NCBI GenBank assembly: GCA_977017575.1
Contig: CDRNVI010000002.1
Coordinates: 868,001-932,000, forward strand
DNA: 64,000 nt
Direction of reading: 5' to 3'
Source: Paramoeba atlantica
Taxonomy: Eukaryota; Discosea
Numbering within the stretch: position 1 is the first letter of the stretch; every line of letters begins with the position of its first letter. The notes beneath the pieces are model-generated. The model did no database searches. It saw only the letters and a list, made by a program, of their open reading frames with translations, and was not told the origin of the DNA. This document shows, piece after piece, positions 19,693 through 28,085 of this stretch. The position numbers and the translations under genes are program-made.

Positions 19693-20264
19693 TGAAATTC
19701 AACATGGGACGAGGTACGGCCGTATCCAAATGGTAGAATGCTTTTAAAAGTCAGATGCTGCGTTCTTTTTGAAATCACAAGTACACTCGGGAAACCGTAA
19801 AATTTAGTTCATAGTACCCCCCTCTAACAACTAATTATAAATTACCCTGTTGTCAGGATTTATAAATACTTCTTATTTATAAACAAAAATGAGTCTGCTC
19901 GAAATTTTTCTTGCTCCTCAAGCAAGAACTGGAAACCCCCCTAGTTTGTCAGTCTGTACGTAAGCGGTGATGCATTATTTATGGGTACCCCCTTTAGTGA
20001 CGAAATGTGATTCCTGGATGTCGGTTATGAACACCAAGTACAACTCCCGTCAATCATCCATGAGCACTCAAACAGTACAAAACTCTATGCTGTTACGGGG
20101 GAACTACGACAAACTCGGGTATCTTGACAATTTGGAACAGTTAGGATCAGCGGGAAATGGAGATTCGGGGTAACTTCTTTCAAGCTTCCGAATTACTTAA
20201 TGGGCTCCTGATGCGAGTCTACTTTTTTTCTGATACGTCATAAATTCATAACCCATTATAATAT
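19693..20264. other. Spacer before repeat element A
   Basis: No gene with a recognisable product. A 68-codon open frame at 19967-20173 has no domain and unusual composition. Scattered CCCCC(T)C words suggest decayed mobile DNA, without proof. Confidence 0.4.
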
Positions 20265-20982
20265 TGAGGTGGTGGTATAATTACCGCTCTACCCTCGATT
20301 ATTGAAAAAAAAGTGAACAAAAACAGTGAAAATATAAAGAGGAACACAGTAAGTTAATATAATAGAAGAAAAAAATATTAAAGGGGGCTCCGGTGGTCCA
20401 AAACTGAAAAAAAAATCAAAAAAATGGGGGGTCCATGGGGGGGGGGGCATACGTCGCGAAATTTTTTTCGAATTTTTCGCTTTTCGAAATCGAGTGCAGG
20501 GAAGTGGTAGAGTAGGCCGCGGCGATAATTTTCCACCCCCCCTGGGGGTACCCCCCTGGTACGCGCAGGAGGGGTCCGACAAGGTCAAGATTTCTGAAAT
20601 TTTTTGGGGTGACCAAAAAACATTTTTTTTGACCCAAAAAAATGTAAAACTTTTATTTTTCCAAAATCGACTCCTAAAATGTATTTGGACAGTTTGGGAC
20701 CTCAGCTACCATTCTACAACGTTTTTTTCGACAGATTCGCCTCCTGCCCCTACTGGTAAGGCATCAAAAACGGTCTAAATTCGGGCTGAAATTTCGCAAT
20801 TTTCGCCGAAAAATCCAGCTTTTTCACCCAAAAAAATAGATCATTCATCTAATCCCCATCTTTCTTTTGCCGGTTTTTCTTTTTTAGGCTTTTCGTTAAA
20901 CGCGGTGGTAGTTTTCAACGCGAAGCGCGCAGCATGAGTGACTTCGAAGTTGAAAACAACCACCGCGTTTAACGAAGAGCCT
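20265..20982. repeat. Hairpin-ended dispersed repeat, copy A (about 718 bp)
   Basis: Homologous along most of its length to 24845-25723. Shared landmarks in order: a GGTGGT...ACCGCTCTAC start, a GAACAAAAACAGTGAAAATA block, a GGGGGCTCCGGTGG block, poly-A/poly-G tracts, then TTTGGGACCT about 190 bp before the end. It closes with a 97-nt foldback (20886-20982) whose 34-nt arms pair at about 32 positions. It contains no coding frame with a recognisable domain. It looks like a non-autonomous mobile element; the mechanism is unknown. Confidence 0.75.
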
Positions 20983-21153
20983 AAAAAAGAATTTTGGTTG
21001 TTATATTGTATTATAATTATTTATAATGTATGGATGTTTAATGTATTGTTCGGAAACTGATATTTTCTGGGGTTTTTTCCATGTTTTGTCTCATAGTTCA
21101 GTCCACTCTTTGATTTTTGAGTTCTTCATACGGGACTGAAGATTTCCATTATC

Positions 21154-21341
21154 CACTACACTTTGTTCCAGGCAGTGGAAGCGAAACTCACTCCCAAGGC
21201 CCAAGTGTCCCTTAATTTAATTAAGTGTCCCGTAATTAAGTTGTCCCGTATTATTAGGCCCAAGTGTCCCTTAATTTAATTAAGGGACACTTGGGCCTTG
21301 GGAATGAGTTTCGGTCCCACTGCCTGGAACAAAGTGTAGTG
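21154..21341. repeat. Foldback repeat with 64-bp inverted arms
   Basis: Left arm 21154-21217 and right arm 21278-21341 are inverted copies with only a few mismatches, running from CACTACACTTTGTTCC inward to GTGTCCCTTAATT. The 60-bp middle carries more copies of the GTGTCCC(T/G)TAATT word. Further copies continue to about 21552. It resembles a MITE or foldback element; no coding frame is present. Confidence 0.8.
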
Positions 21342-21763
21342 AATCAGGATAGGCCGGTGTATTCTCAGCGAAAAAAATCACGCCCGAATAAGCGGTGCAT
21401 GAAAATAAGGAAAAAATATGAGAACAGAACCTGCAGTACAATGACTCACTAGATTTCATCGATCATCTCACAGGTCAAAGCAAAGGGACACTTAATTACG
21501 GGACACTTTTGACCCAAACGGGGGTCCCTTAATTAAGGTGTCCCGTAATTATGTTCCGCACTGTACCTCTAAAATGTGTATCTCTAAAGAAAACAGTCAT
21601 ACAAGATCACGTGACTTCACGCAAGATCCTATGCGTTAGATACAACCAATTTACTCATTTTATGTAGCTCACATAGTGTACATACATAGTGTATGTTGCT
21701 CACATGTTACTTTTTTCGCATTTTATCTAATTATTGGAATCCTTTTTCGATACCACCTAGACA
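21342..21763. other. Spacer with GTGTCCC-TAATT words
   Basis: No gene. Three more copies of the GGGACAC/GTGTCCC plus TTAATT motif lie at about 21484-21552 in both orientations. The last 60 bases before the next gene are T-rich. Confidence 0.5.
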
Positions 21764-23032
21764 ATGACAAAAGCTGAATCATTGCAATGTAGGCAATGCG
21801 GATTCTTGCTGTCTTCGGCAAAGAAGGCCGCGGAGCACGCCACCCGCACAGGGCATACTGATTTTTCTGAAACAACTGAAATCATTCGTCTCGAAAGGTG
21901 TGAAGTGTGTAGAAAACCGTGTCAAACTCAGGTAGAAAAAGACATACATTCACGTGCCACAGGGCACACAAACTTTCTTCCATGCAATTCTTCACGTTCT
22001 TTGACGAACAATCCAAAATTTTCGGCTACGTCCCCCCAGCAGCACGATGGTGCTTCAAATCAGATAGTATTAAGCTCCTCTCTTCACGATGAGCTTCTGA
22101 GTATGGGGTATTCTTCAACTCGTTCTATCAATGCCCAATCGGCAGGGAATAACACATTGGAAGGTGCAATTGATTGGATTGCTTCTCATGAGAACGATCC
22201 AATGCTAGATGCAGAGCGTGATAATATATTCTTCGATAATCGTGAATCTCTCAGCAAGGTTGTTACATCTTCTTCTCAGGGCGACGAAAAGGAGCAAACG
22301 AAAAGTGAGATTAGAAATCGCATCCTCAAACAAAAAGAACTAAAGGAAGAAAAGGATCGAATTGATACCAGGGAAAGAGAAAAGCAGAGAATTCAAATGC
22401 AAAAAGCTGTAGCTGAAGCCAAGGAGCGATCTGTTGAAATGAAACGAAAGTTGGTCTATGAAGAAATGCAACGAGATAAAGCAAATGACATAAAAACACG
22501 AGAAAAGCTTGTTCTAGATATGGCTATAGAAAGAAAAATGAAAGCAGGCTTAGATCTCCAAACAGCTACGCATGAAGCTAACAAAGATATTGAGCGGAGA
22601 AAAAAATCCTCAATAAGGAAAGAGGAACCGCTTGTGGAATCGAGAGCCGGACTTTCAGATAAAGGATCTGTGGAATGGAAGTTGTATTCTTCAGACACAT
22701 CTGAAGATTCATTTCCTATAGAACAAGTCTTTACCGGATCATTTTCGTCTGTGACAAGAAGCTATATCGGTAAGCTAGCACAAGCCTTAGATACGTTACA
22801 ACGCAAGCAAGTTGCCAAAATTTTGAAGAATATACTGCAGTACCCACTTGAACGTAGGTTTCGTAAATTAAATTGGCGCAGTCAGGCTTTCAAGGCTCTG
22901 ATCACTGAGCAGTGCCTATATTTTCTTCGAGCCTGTGGTTTCATAAAAGAACATCATCACTTGAAAATTAAAGCTGTCTTGTTTGGTCGACTAAGGTACG
23001 CCCTTGAATGTCTAGAGGAAGCGGGAATCTGA
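21764..23032 (+). CDS. Zinc finger-UBA-PUB protein, probable Cdc48/p97 cofactor, 422 aa
   Basis: Domains in order: two C2H2-like fingers (C9, C12, H25, H31 and C46, C49, H62, H68), each ending in TGH-T/N-F. Then a UBA domain at about 107-147 (DELLSMGYSSTRSINA...AIDWIASHE), a long charged helix at about 170-285 (EIRNRILKQKELKEEKDR) and a C-terminal PUB domain at about 325-410 (LQRKQVAKILKNILQYPLERRFRKL...FLRACGF). PUB domains bind the C-terminal tail of Cdc48/p97 and UBA domains bind ubiquitin. The UBA plus coiled-coil arrangement is like UBXN1 and the PUB domain like UBXN6. A role in ubiquitin-dependent protein extraction or degradation follows from these families. No UBX domain is visible. 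Confidence 0.8.
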   Translation: MTKAESLQCRQCGFLLSSAKKAAEHATRTGHTDFSETTEIIRLERCEVCRKPCQTQVEKDIHSRATGHTNFLPCNSSRSLTNNPKFSATSPQQHDGASNQIVLSSSLHDELLSMGYSSTRSINAQSAGNNTLEGAIDWIASHENDPMLDAERDNIFFDNRESLSKVVTSSSQGDEKEQTKSEIRNRILKQKELKEEKDRIDTREREKQRIQMQKAVAEAKERSVEMKRKLVYEEMQRDKANDIKTREKLVLDMAIERKMKAGLDLQTATHEANKDIERRKKSSIRKEEPLVESRAGLSDKGSVEWKLYSSDTSEDSFPIEQVFTGSFSSVTRSYIGKLAQALDTLQRKQVAKILKNILQYPLERRFRKLNWRSQAFKALITEQCLYFLRACGFIKEHHHLKIKAVLFGRLRYALECLEEAGI

Positions 23033-23214
23033 CGCTAATGAAAGCAGGCTGCAAAGATCTGTTTTGATATACCTCAATCCATCAAGATAGTAGTCTTCTA
23101 GTAAATGTGAAAAAGAAAATCTTTTCTACTTCTATATTTTCATGTTTCTCGAGGAGGCTCTATGTTATCATTGTGAACACACTCGATTTTTCAATATTCC
23201 ACTCCTTCAATATC

Positions 23215-23907
23215 ATGACATACATGTACGTTGCTGAGGCATGTGATGCTACTCGATTAGGCCGAGTGCGAAGCGCTGCTCTTCCTCAGGAGTATCTTCT
23301 CCATCAAATGGTTGAAAACATCACTAATAAACAATTTAATTGGAATTCCTCTATTCAAGCATGTGAGTGGTCAGGAGTAGACTGTCGCGACTCGTTGTCG
23401 GTAAGTAGTATCCACTGGTATCGATTCGGTATTAGGGGAACCTTAGCCTACGAAAAATTGCCTTCCACGGTCCTAGAAGTCAATGTCAACGAAAATTTCC
23501 TAGTTGGTAGATTGTCTCTCGAATTCTTTCCAGCTCAAGTCACGCTCGGACGTTTTTCTCGAAACCAATACATAGAAAATTTTGACTTTACAGTGTTACC
23601 AGCGGGAATGGTGCGTCTTGTGCTCACCTGCAATCTCCTCTCCGGAAACCCAGATTTCACGCAACTTCCTTCCTCCCTTGAATTTATATTTGCTGTTAAA
23701 AATCGTTTCCATGGATGTATTGATCTTTCTCAGCTACCTCCTTCCCTTGGTCTCCTGTCCCTGCGAGATAATCTTTTGACTGGAATCGTAGATTTGCGCG
23801 ACCTGAGATCGAAAATTCGTATTGATCTTGTGGAGAATTGTTTTAAAGGGTTCATTCCAAAGGAAGGAGTCCCTGGAGTCAAAATAAAGCCTCAAAAAAA
23901 TATGTAG
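23215..23907 (+). CDS. Leucine-rich-repeat protein, paralogue 2 (230 aa)
   Basis: Same family as the genes at 6194 and 50621: SAALPQEYLLHQMV, then ACEWSGVDC (N-cap-like motif), then five to six repeats of LPxxLxxLxLxxNxLxGxxDL. It ends KIRIDLVENCFKGFIPKEG, which aligns with the end of paralogue 3. No convincing signal peptide or anchor is visible, so location is unknown. Comparable LRR proteins in trypanosomatids include surface antigens and many uncharacterised members. The ATG at 23215 follows a pyrimidine-rich tract; the frame's earlier ATG at 23107 adds a leader not shared by the paralogues. A LINE fragment starts within about 400 bp downstream. Confidence 0.75.
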   Translation: MTYMYVAEACDATRLGRVRSAALPQEYLLHQMVENITNKQFNWNSSIQACEWSGVDCRDSLSVSSIHWYRFGIRGTLAYEKLPSTVLEVNVNENFLVGRLSLEFFPAQVTLGRFSRNQYIENFDFTVLPAGMVRLVLTCNLLSGNPDFTQLPSSLEFIFAVKNRFHGCIDLSQLPPSLGLLSLRDNLLTGIVDLRDLRSKIRIDLVENCFKGFIPKEGVPGVKIKPQKNM

Positions 23908-24290
23908 GCACTGAAAATATGTAGTACACTGAAGTTTGACTTTTATGATAAATGACTAAACTGTGTACAGTGCACACAATTATTAGTGTAATATTAATTC
24001 GTAAACCAAAACTTAGTAAATTTTTAATCAGCAAAACATTTTGCAAAAATCAGCCTTTTTCACTGACACCGCTATTAGGGCGTACGCAGAGCGCTTGGTC
24101 GGCGTTCGCGGCTTCCAAGGAAACCTCTTTTTCCAAAATGAAATTCGGGGTACGTAGCACCTTCGATGAATTACACATCGAAGATTTCAAAATTGCTTTT
24201 TCAAAAAAAGAGGAAAGAAAATTTCGGATTGTAATTTTCGATTTTGTACTTTGTACAAATACTTTCTATTTTCGATTGTAATTTTCGGAT

Positions 24291-24800
24291 TGTAAAAAGG
24301 TTCGGGGGAAGACACAAGCCTCTCGCCACAAGGGGGTTAAGGAAACTTTCCGCAACCTACTAATCCAGTACGGATTCTCCCCAGACCTAGTCGAACCTAG
24401 ATTCGATAACGGTCGGGGACCGGACATCTGTTTCCTTTTGGGGCGGAAACTAGTCCTAGTGGACGTGAAGGTGGTAAAACCACTGGCCCCGTCCTACGTG
24501 GATAAGGAGGCAGCTGAGCCCTCCTTCACCGTGAGGCAGGCAGAGCGCCTCAAAAGGCGCACTCATGAGGAAATGGCGGGGGCCAGGGAGATGGATTTCT
24601 TCCCTTTGGCCTTCACCACGTACGGTGTCCCCGGCCCCGAGACCCTCCAGTTTCTAAATCTGGTAGCTCGAAAGGCAACCGGGGAGAAGAATGGTTGCCT
24701 CAGCCATTTTATCATGGCAATCGGGGTAGCCATCCAAAAGGGGAACGCCCAGATAGCGCATGCCGCGGTACAAAACTGTTACCGTAGGGGCGTGCGCTAA
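24291..24800 (+). mobile_element. 5'-truncated LINE fragment: restriction-like endonuclease end
   Basis: The open frame up to the TAA at 24800 reads RHKGVKETFRNLLIQYGF, EPRFDNGRGPDICFLLG, then LVLVDVKVVKPL. This is the PD...(D/E)xK layout of the C-terminal endonuclease of R2/CRE-class LINEs. The reverse transcriptase part is absent, as usual after incomplete reverse transcription. It is not the same subfamily as the element at 6833: its active-site strand reads LVDVKVV rather than LELTSPW. It ends 45 bp before repeat copy B. There is no ATG at the fragment's 5' end, so it is a relic, though the frame shows no stop. Confidence 0.75.
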
Positions 24801-24844
24801 TGGGCTCGGGGGATGACAAAAAAAAGGAAAGAAACTATCTGGAA

Positions 24845-25723
24845 TTTGCGGTGGTTGTAAAACTACCGCTCTACACTCGATTATTGAAAAAAAAGTGAAC
24901 AAAAACAGTGAAAATATAAAGAGGAACACAGTAATATAATAGAAGAAAAAAATATAAAAGGGGGCTCCGGTGGACCAAAACTGAAAAAAAAAATTGAAAA
25001 AAATGGGGGGTCCATGGGGGGGTCCAGGGGGGGGGCATGGTCGAGCAAATTTTTTCGAAAAAATTAGTTTTCGAAAAAAAACCGCAGAAAGGGGAGCCGG
25101 GGTCTTGGCGCGCATTTTCCACCCCCCTACCCGGCGGTGACCCCCCCGCGTATCCGCAGGAAGGGTCCGCCAAGTTCGGATTTTTTCGGAAAAAAATTTT
25201 TGAAAAAAAATTCAACTTGGCGAAAAAAATGACAAAAGAAATATTTTTCCAAAATCGTTTCCCCTATTGTATTTTGATAGTTTGGGACCTACACTAGCTT
25301 TCTACGCAGTTGTTTTCGCAAGGTATCACTTTTTCGAACTGTGGTGCGCCCCCCAAAATGACCCATTTTTGACTAAAAAAGGTGAAAAAGTATTTTTCGG
25401 ACCTAAAGGGGCATTTTTGTGTCGAAAGAATGGTATGGTTGGAGTCGCATTCTCTACCCAATACGTTCGGTAGGCTTCCATTCATGCCTGCGAGTGATTT
25501 CCCACGCGCAAATGTCGGATTTAGTGCTCTGATAGCAAAAATACGCGAAAATCACCCCATTTTTACCCGAAATTCGGCTATTTTTGGCTATAATCTTTCC
25601 GTTTTCCAGGCTAAATTTTCTTTTTTAGGCTCTTCGTTAAACGCGGCGGTAGTTTTCAACGCGAAGCTCGCAGCATGAGTGACTTCTAAGTTGAAAGCAA
25701 CCACCGCGTTTAACGAAGAGCCT
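24845..25723. repeat. Hairpin-ended dispersed repeat, copy B (about 879 bp)
   Basis: Second copy of the element at 20265. The 5' end forms a small hairpin itself (GCGGTGGTT...AACTACCGC, 24849-24870). The 3' end is a 97-nt foldback (25627-25723), exactly the same length as in copy A, with the same loop word GCAGCATGAGTGACTTC. About 160 bp of extra internal sequence compared with copy A lies in the second half. No coding frame with a domain is present. Confidence 0.75.
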
Positions 25724-25728
25724 AATTA

Positions 25729-25959
25729 ATGTCCAACTTTATAGTGCAACTTAAGATTACTGTAAAAGACTGTCGCCCCCGAATCTGGCGAAGAGTTCAC
25801 TTGAAAACTTCCGACTCCCTCGCACATCTACACGAGACCATTCAACGAGCATTAGGTTTCATTATTCAACGAGCATTTCTATGGCTATACCATTTCTATA
25901 CCACGAAGAAAAAATTATGTACAATAAGCCCCAACATTGTTAGATCACGAAAATTCTAA
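25729..25959 (+). pseudogene. Truncated PRiA4_ORF3-like protein fragment (76 aa)
   Basis: The first 47 residues (LKITVKDCRPRIWRRVHLKT...LHETIQRALGF) match the N-terminal signature of the plasmid pRiA4b ORF-3 family (LKI-L-D-xPPIWRRV...L-ALH-xIQ-AMGW). That family is about 180 residues long and is usually found in bacteria and on mobile DNA. The rest of the domain is missing; after residue 47 the sequence diverges. The ATG lies five bases after the end of hairpin repeat B. It could be cargo of a mobile element or a relic of a transfer from bacteria. Confidence 0.55.
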
Positions 25960-26149
25960 CAATGCCCCTGACCTAAAAGGTACATTGTGAAAAGTTATGT
26001 TCAAAAAACGCATAATGCTCGTCGGCCAGACGGACCTCTTAAAACGTATGAATTATCAAAAATAAGAACGTACAATGCACGTCGGCCAATGCGCAGGAAA
26101 CAAAGAACGTACAGTATTTGATAAATGGTCCTTTAGAGAACAGCAATAA
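25960..26149. other. Short direct repeat
   Basis: A GTCGGCCA-containing word of about 22 bp appears twice (26008-26032 and 26063-26087), preceded by AACG(C/T)A(T/C)AATGC. No gene. Confidence 0.5.
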
Positions 26150-27060
26150 AAAATTACTCATCAGATGAAATATCATCTTCCTCGCCTGATAAGGCGCACG
26201 AGCTAAAGCTCGCCACTTCCAACGCATCAAAGGGGTGCTTTCCGTAAGAATCGCGGACACAATTCAAGATGTTAACAAACCTTTGTTGCCAAGATTCTTG
26301 TCGATCAGTGTCCCCGTCCCCGAACTTGACGCACTGCAACGCGGCGTTGCGTTTCAAGTCCATACAGGTGACACGATAATAGTATTGTTGATGCTTTATT
26401 CAGTATTTGATGACTCGATAGGAAGCTTCAGCGTGGTTGGTATGGTAACCCTTGAGATTGACGAACTCTTTGATGTGGTTGACAGCGAAATGACGGCAAT
26501 AATCCTCCATGTGCAAGTACCCGCGCTATTGGTCGGTTACGACAATTGAGCGGGCACTTGTAAGGAATGACAAAATCCTCTAGAGTTTGGGAATCTCTAC
26601 GCTTCGCCAACTTCCAGTGAAGGCGCCCCATTTCCCGGTTTCTCACCTCAGTAATTGTCACGAACCACCACCCCAACTTTCACAGATGCTGACCTCGATG
26701 GTACTTGCGTTTTCCAATGAAGGTTTCATCGACCTGAACTCGGGAAAAATTATACGTTGTATTTTCCTCAGTAAAGTGCTGCATCCCCCAAGTAGTGTAG
26801 AAATTGGGTAAAAGTTTTCTCGGGAACGCCGCGGTTTCGAGCGATCTGTCCCGTGGTCATATTATTAGCGATGTCAGCCCAAATCAATACGAAAGTGTAC
26901 AGACTAACCTTGGAGCGTGTAGAAAGGTACGGCATGAACTTGAAAATTTTAGCACGGCTAGTGCTAATTTTAGCACAGCTAGTGAGAAGATCCGTGTCCT
27001 TTACAAGAAGGGGGAGAAAGCAAGCCATGATTACTCATCCAGGTTGCCTCAAGCAGGATA
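26150..27060 (-). pseudogene. Merlin/IS1595-like DDE transposase relic
   Basis: Read on the minus strand the pieces fall in the order of an IS1595/Merlin transposase. First an N-terminal helical segment with NMTTGQIARNRGVPEKTF (about 26805-26900). Then the first catalytic Asp in VQVDETFIGKRKYHRG (about 26688-26735), then GWWFVTITEVRNREMGRL. The last part is YCRHFAVNHIKEFVNLKGYH followed by TNHAEASYRVIKY (about 26410-26515), and a tail to 26161. The reading frame changes at least twice and there is at least one stop (TGA after VIKY), so the copy is dead. It runs opposite to all host genes, as expected for an insertion. Terminal repeats were not found. Confidence 0.7.
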
Positions 27061-27128
27061 GTCTCATCGATTGGCACTTCAAAAAGCGTCTTTGATCAGG
27101 TTAGAAGCTGCTGGCGACGATTCAACAA

Positions 27129-27449
27129 TCACTCAACGCAAGTATCCAATATGTTCTCCTCCATGCGTTCCATGATTTCCGGCGCAGGAGGACGTGTGTC
27201 TGCGTACTTGATCCTGTTCTTTTCTATATCAGAAAGGCCAGCAAATTTTAAGTTTACAATTTCTTTTCGTGTTAAAGGAACAATCATAGTTTCGCGCAAC
27301 TTGTGGCCTACCCACTTGCGTAAACGGTCATAAGTGGGTGAAGAAGAGCTGGCATACTTGTCTTCAAGGAACACAGTGTCGTCAGGTGGAAGATCCATCA
27401 AAAGATTTGCAAGCTTAAAGTAAATTTTGGAACTAATTTTTTTCATCAA
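27129..27449 (-). CDS. Small ORF, possibly part of a mobile element (106 aa)
   Basis: Minus-strand frame starting MMKKISSKIYFKLANLL and continuing with charged, helical sequence (RKWVGHKLRETMIVPLTRKE). No known domain is seen. It lies just upstream of the Merlin-like relic in the same orientation. Its leader (about 27455-27500) resembles the leader of the mariner relic near 55440-55485. Best guess: an accessory or N-terminal piece of a transposon. It is unlikely to be a host gene because all host genes point the other way. Confidence 0.35.
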   Translation of the reverse strand: MMKKISSKIYFKLANLLMDLPPDDTVFLEDKYASSSSPTYDRLRKWVGHKLRETMIVPLTRKEIVNLKFAGLSDIEKNRIKYADTRPPAPEIMERMEENILDTCVE

Positions 27450-28085
27450 AATTTCATTTCACTAAAAGTAACGGGAACGTGTGCATCTCAAAATTCTGAA
27501 CTGATAAAAGGGTGTATAAAACTGCTCAACTCCTGAATATCTAGGAGTGATCTTTTTCGGGGCACTGCATTTTTATCCTCAACCCCTTTCAACTCTCTCG
27601 CGAACTGATCGAAGTTCTTTTCCCCGCCGATCACCCTCCTCACACGAGAACGGCGAATCTGCCGACCAACCCCCTTTATCTATCACCCCACCCAACCACG
27701 GTAGCCCTCCGTTACCCCATTCCGGTAGCCAACCCCGTTCTCTTCTAGCCCCATTTCCTCATCAAGACAACCATCGTTTTCAACCCTCCTCACACCCCCA
27801 GGGCTGCGGTTCTGGAGGAGGCTATAACCCTTTTCCGCACATTTTCTCGCGGGTCGCTATCCCACTGGTGGATGAAAACGCAAACGCACGTGGCATGTGC
27901 ATTAACTGGCGGGGCATGTGCTTAACTTCGACAGAGTACCATTTATTGTAAATGATTTACTGTATTCATATCGCAACGCGTAAGCAGTAAGTGCTGTAAT
28001 TTATAAACCATTCCTCTAAATACAATACTACTACCTCTTTTTCCTTACATTCTTAGCGCCTTTTCTTCCTTTCCCCCCCATTCTC
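27450..28085. other. Spacer with Pro/Ser-rich open frame
   Basis: A plus-strand frame at 27547-27951 is open for 134 codons and C-rich, but it starts with GTG and has no ATG until its last 30 codons, so I do not call a gene. The final 60 bases before 28086 are T/C-rich. Confidence 0.4.

Noticed and set aside
27547-27951. Pro/Ser-rich 134-codon frame
   Set aside because: Begins with GTG and has no ATG until the last 30 codons; no domain.
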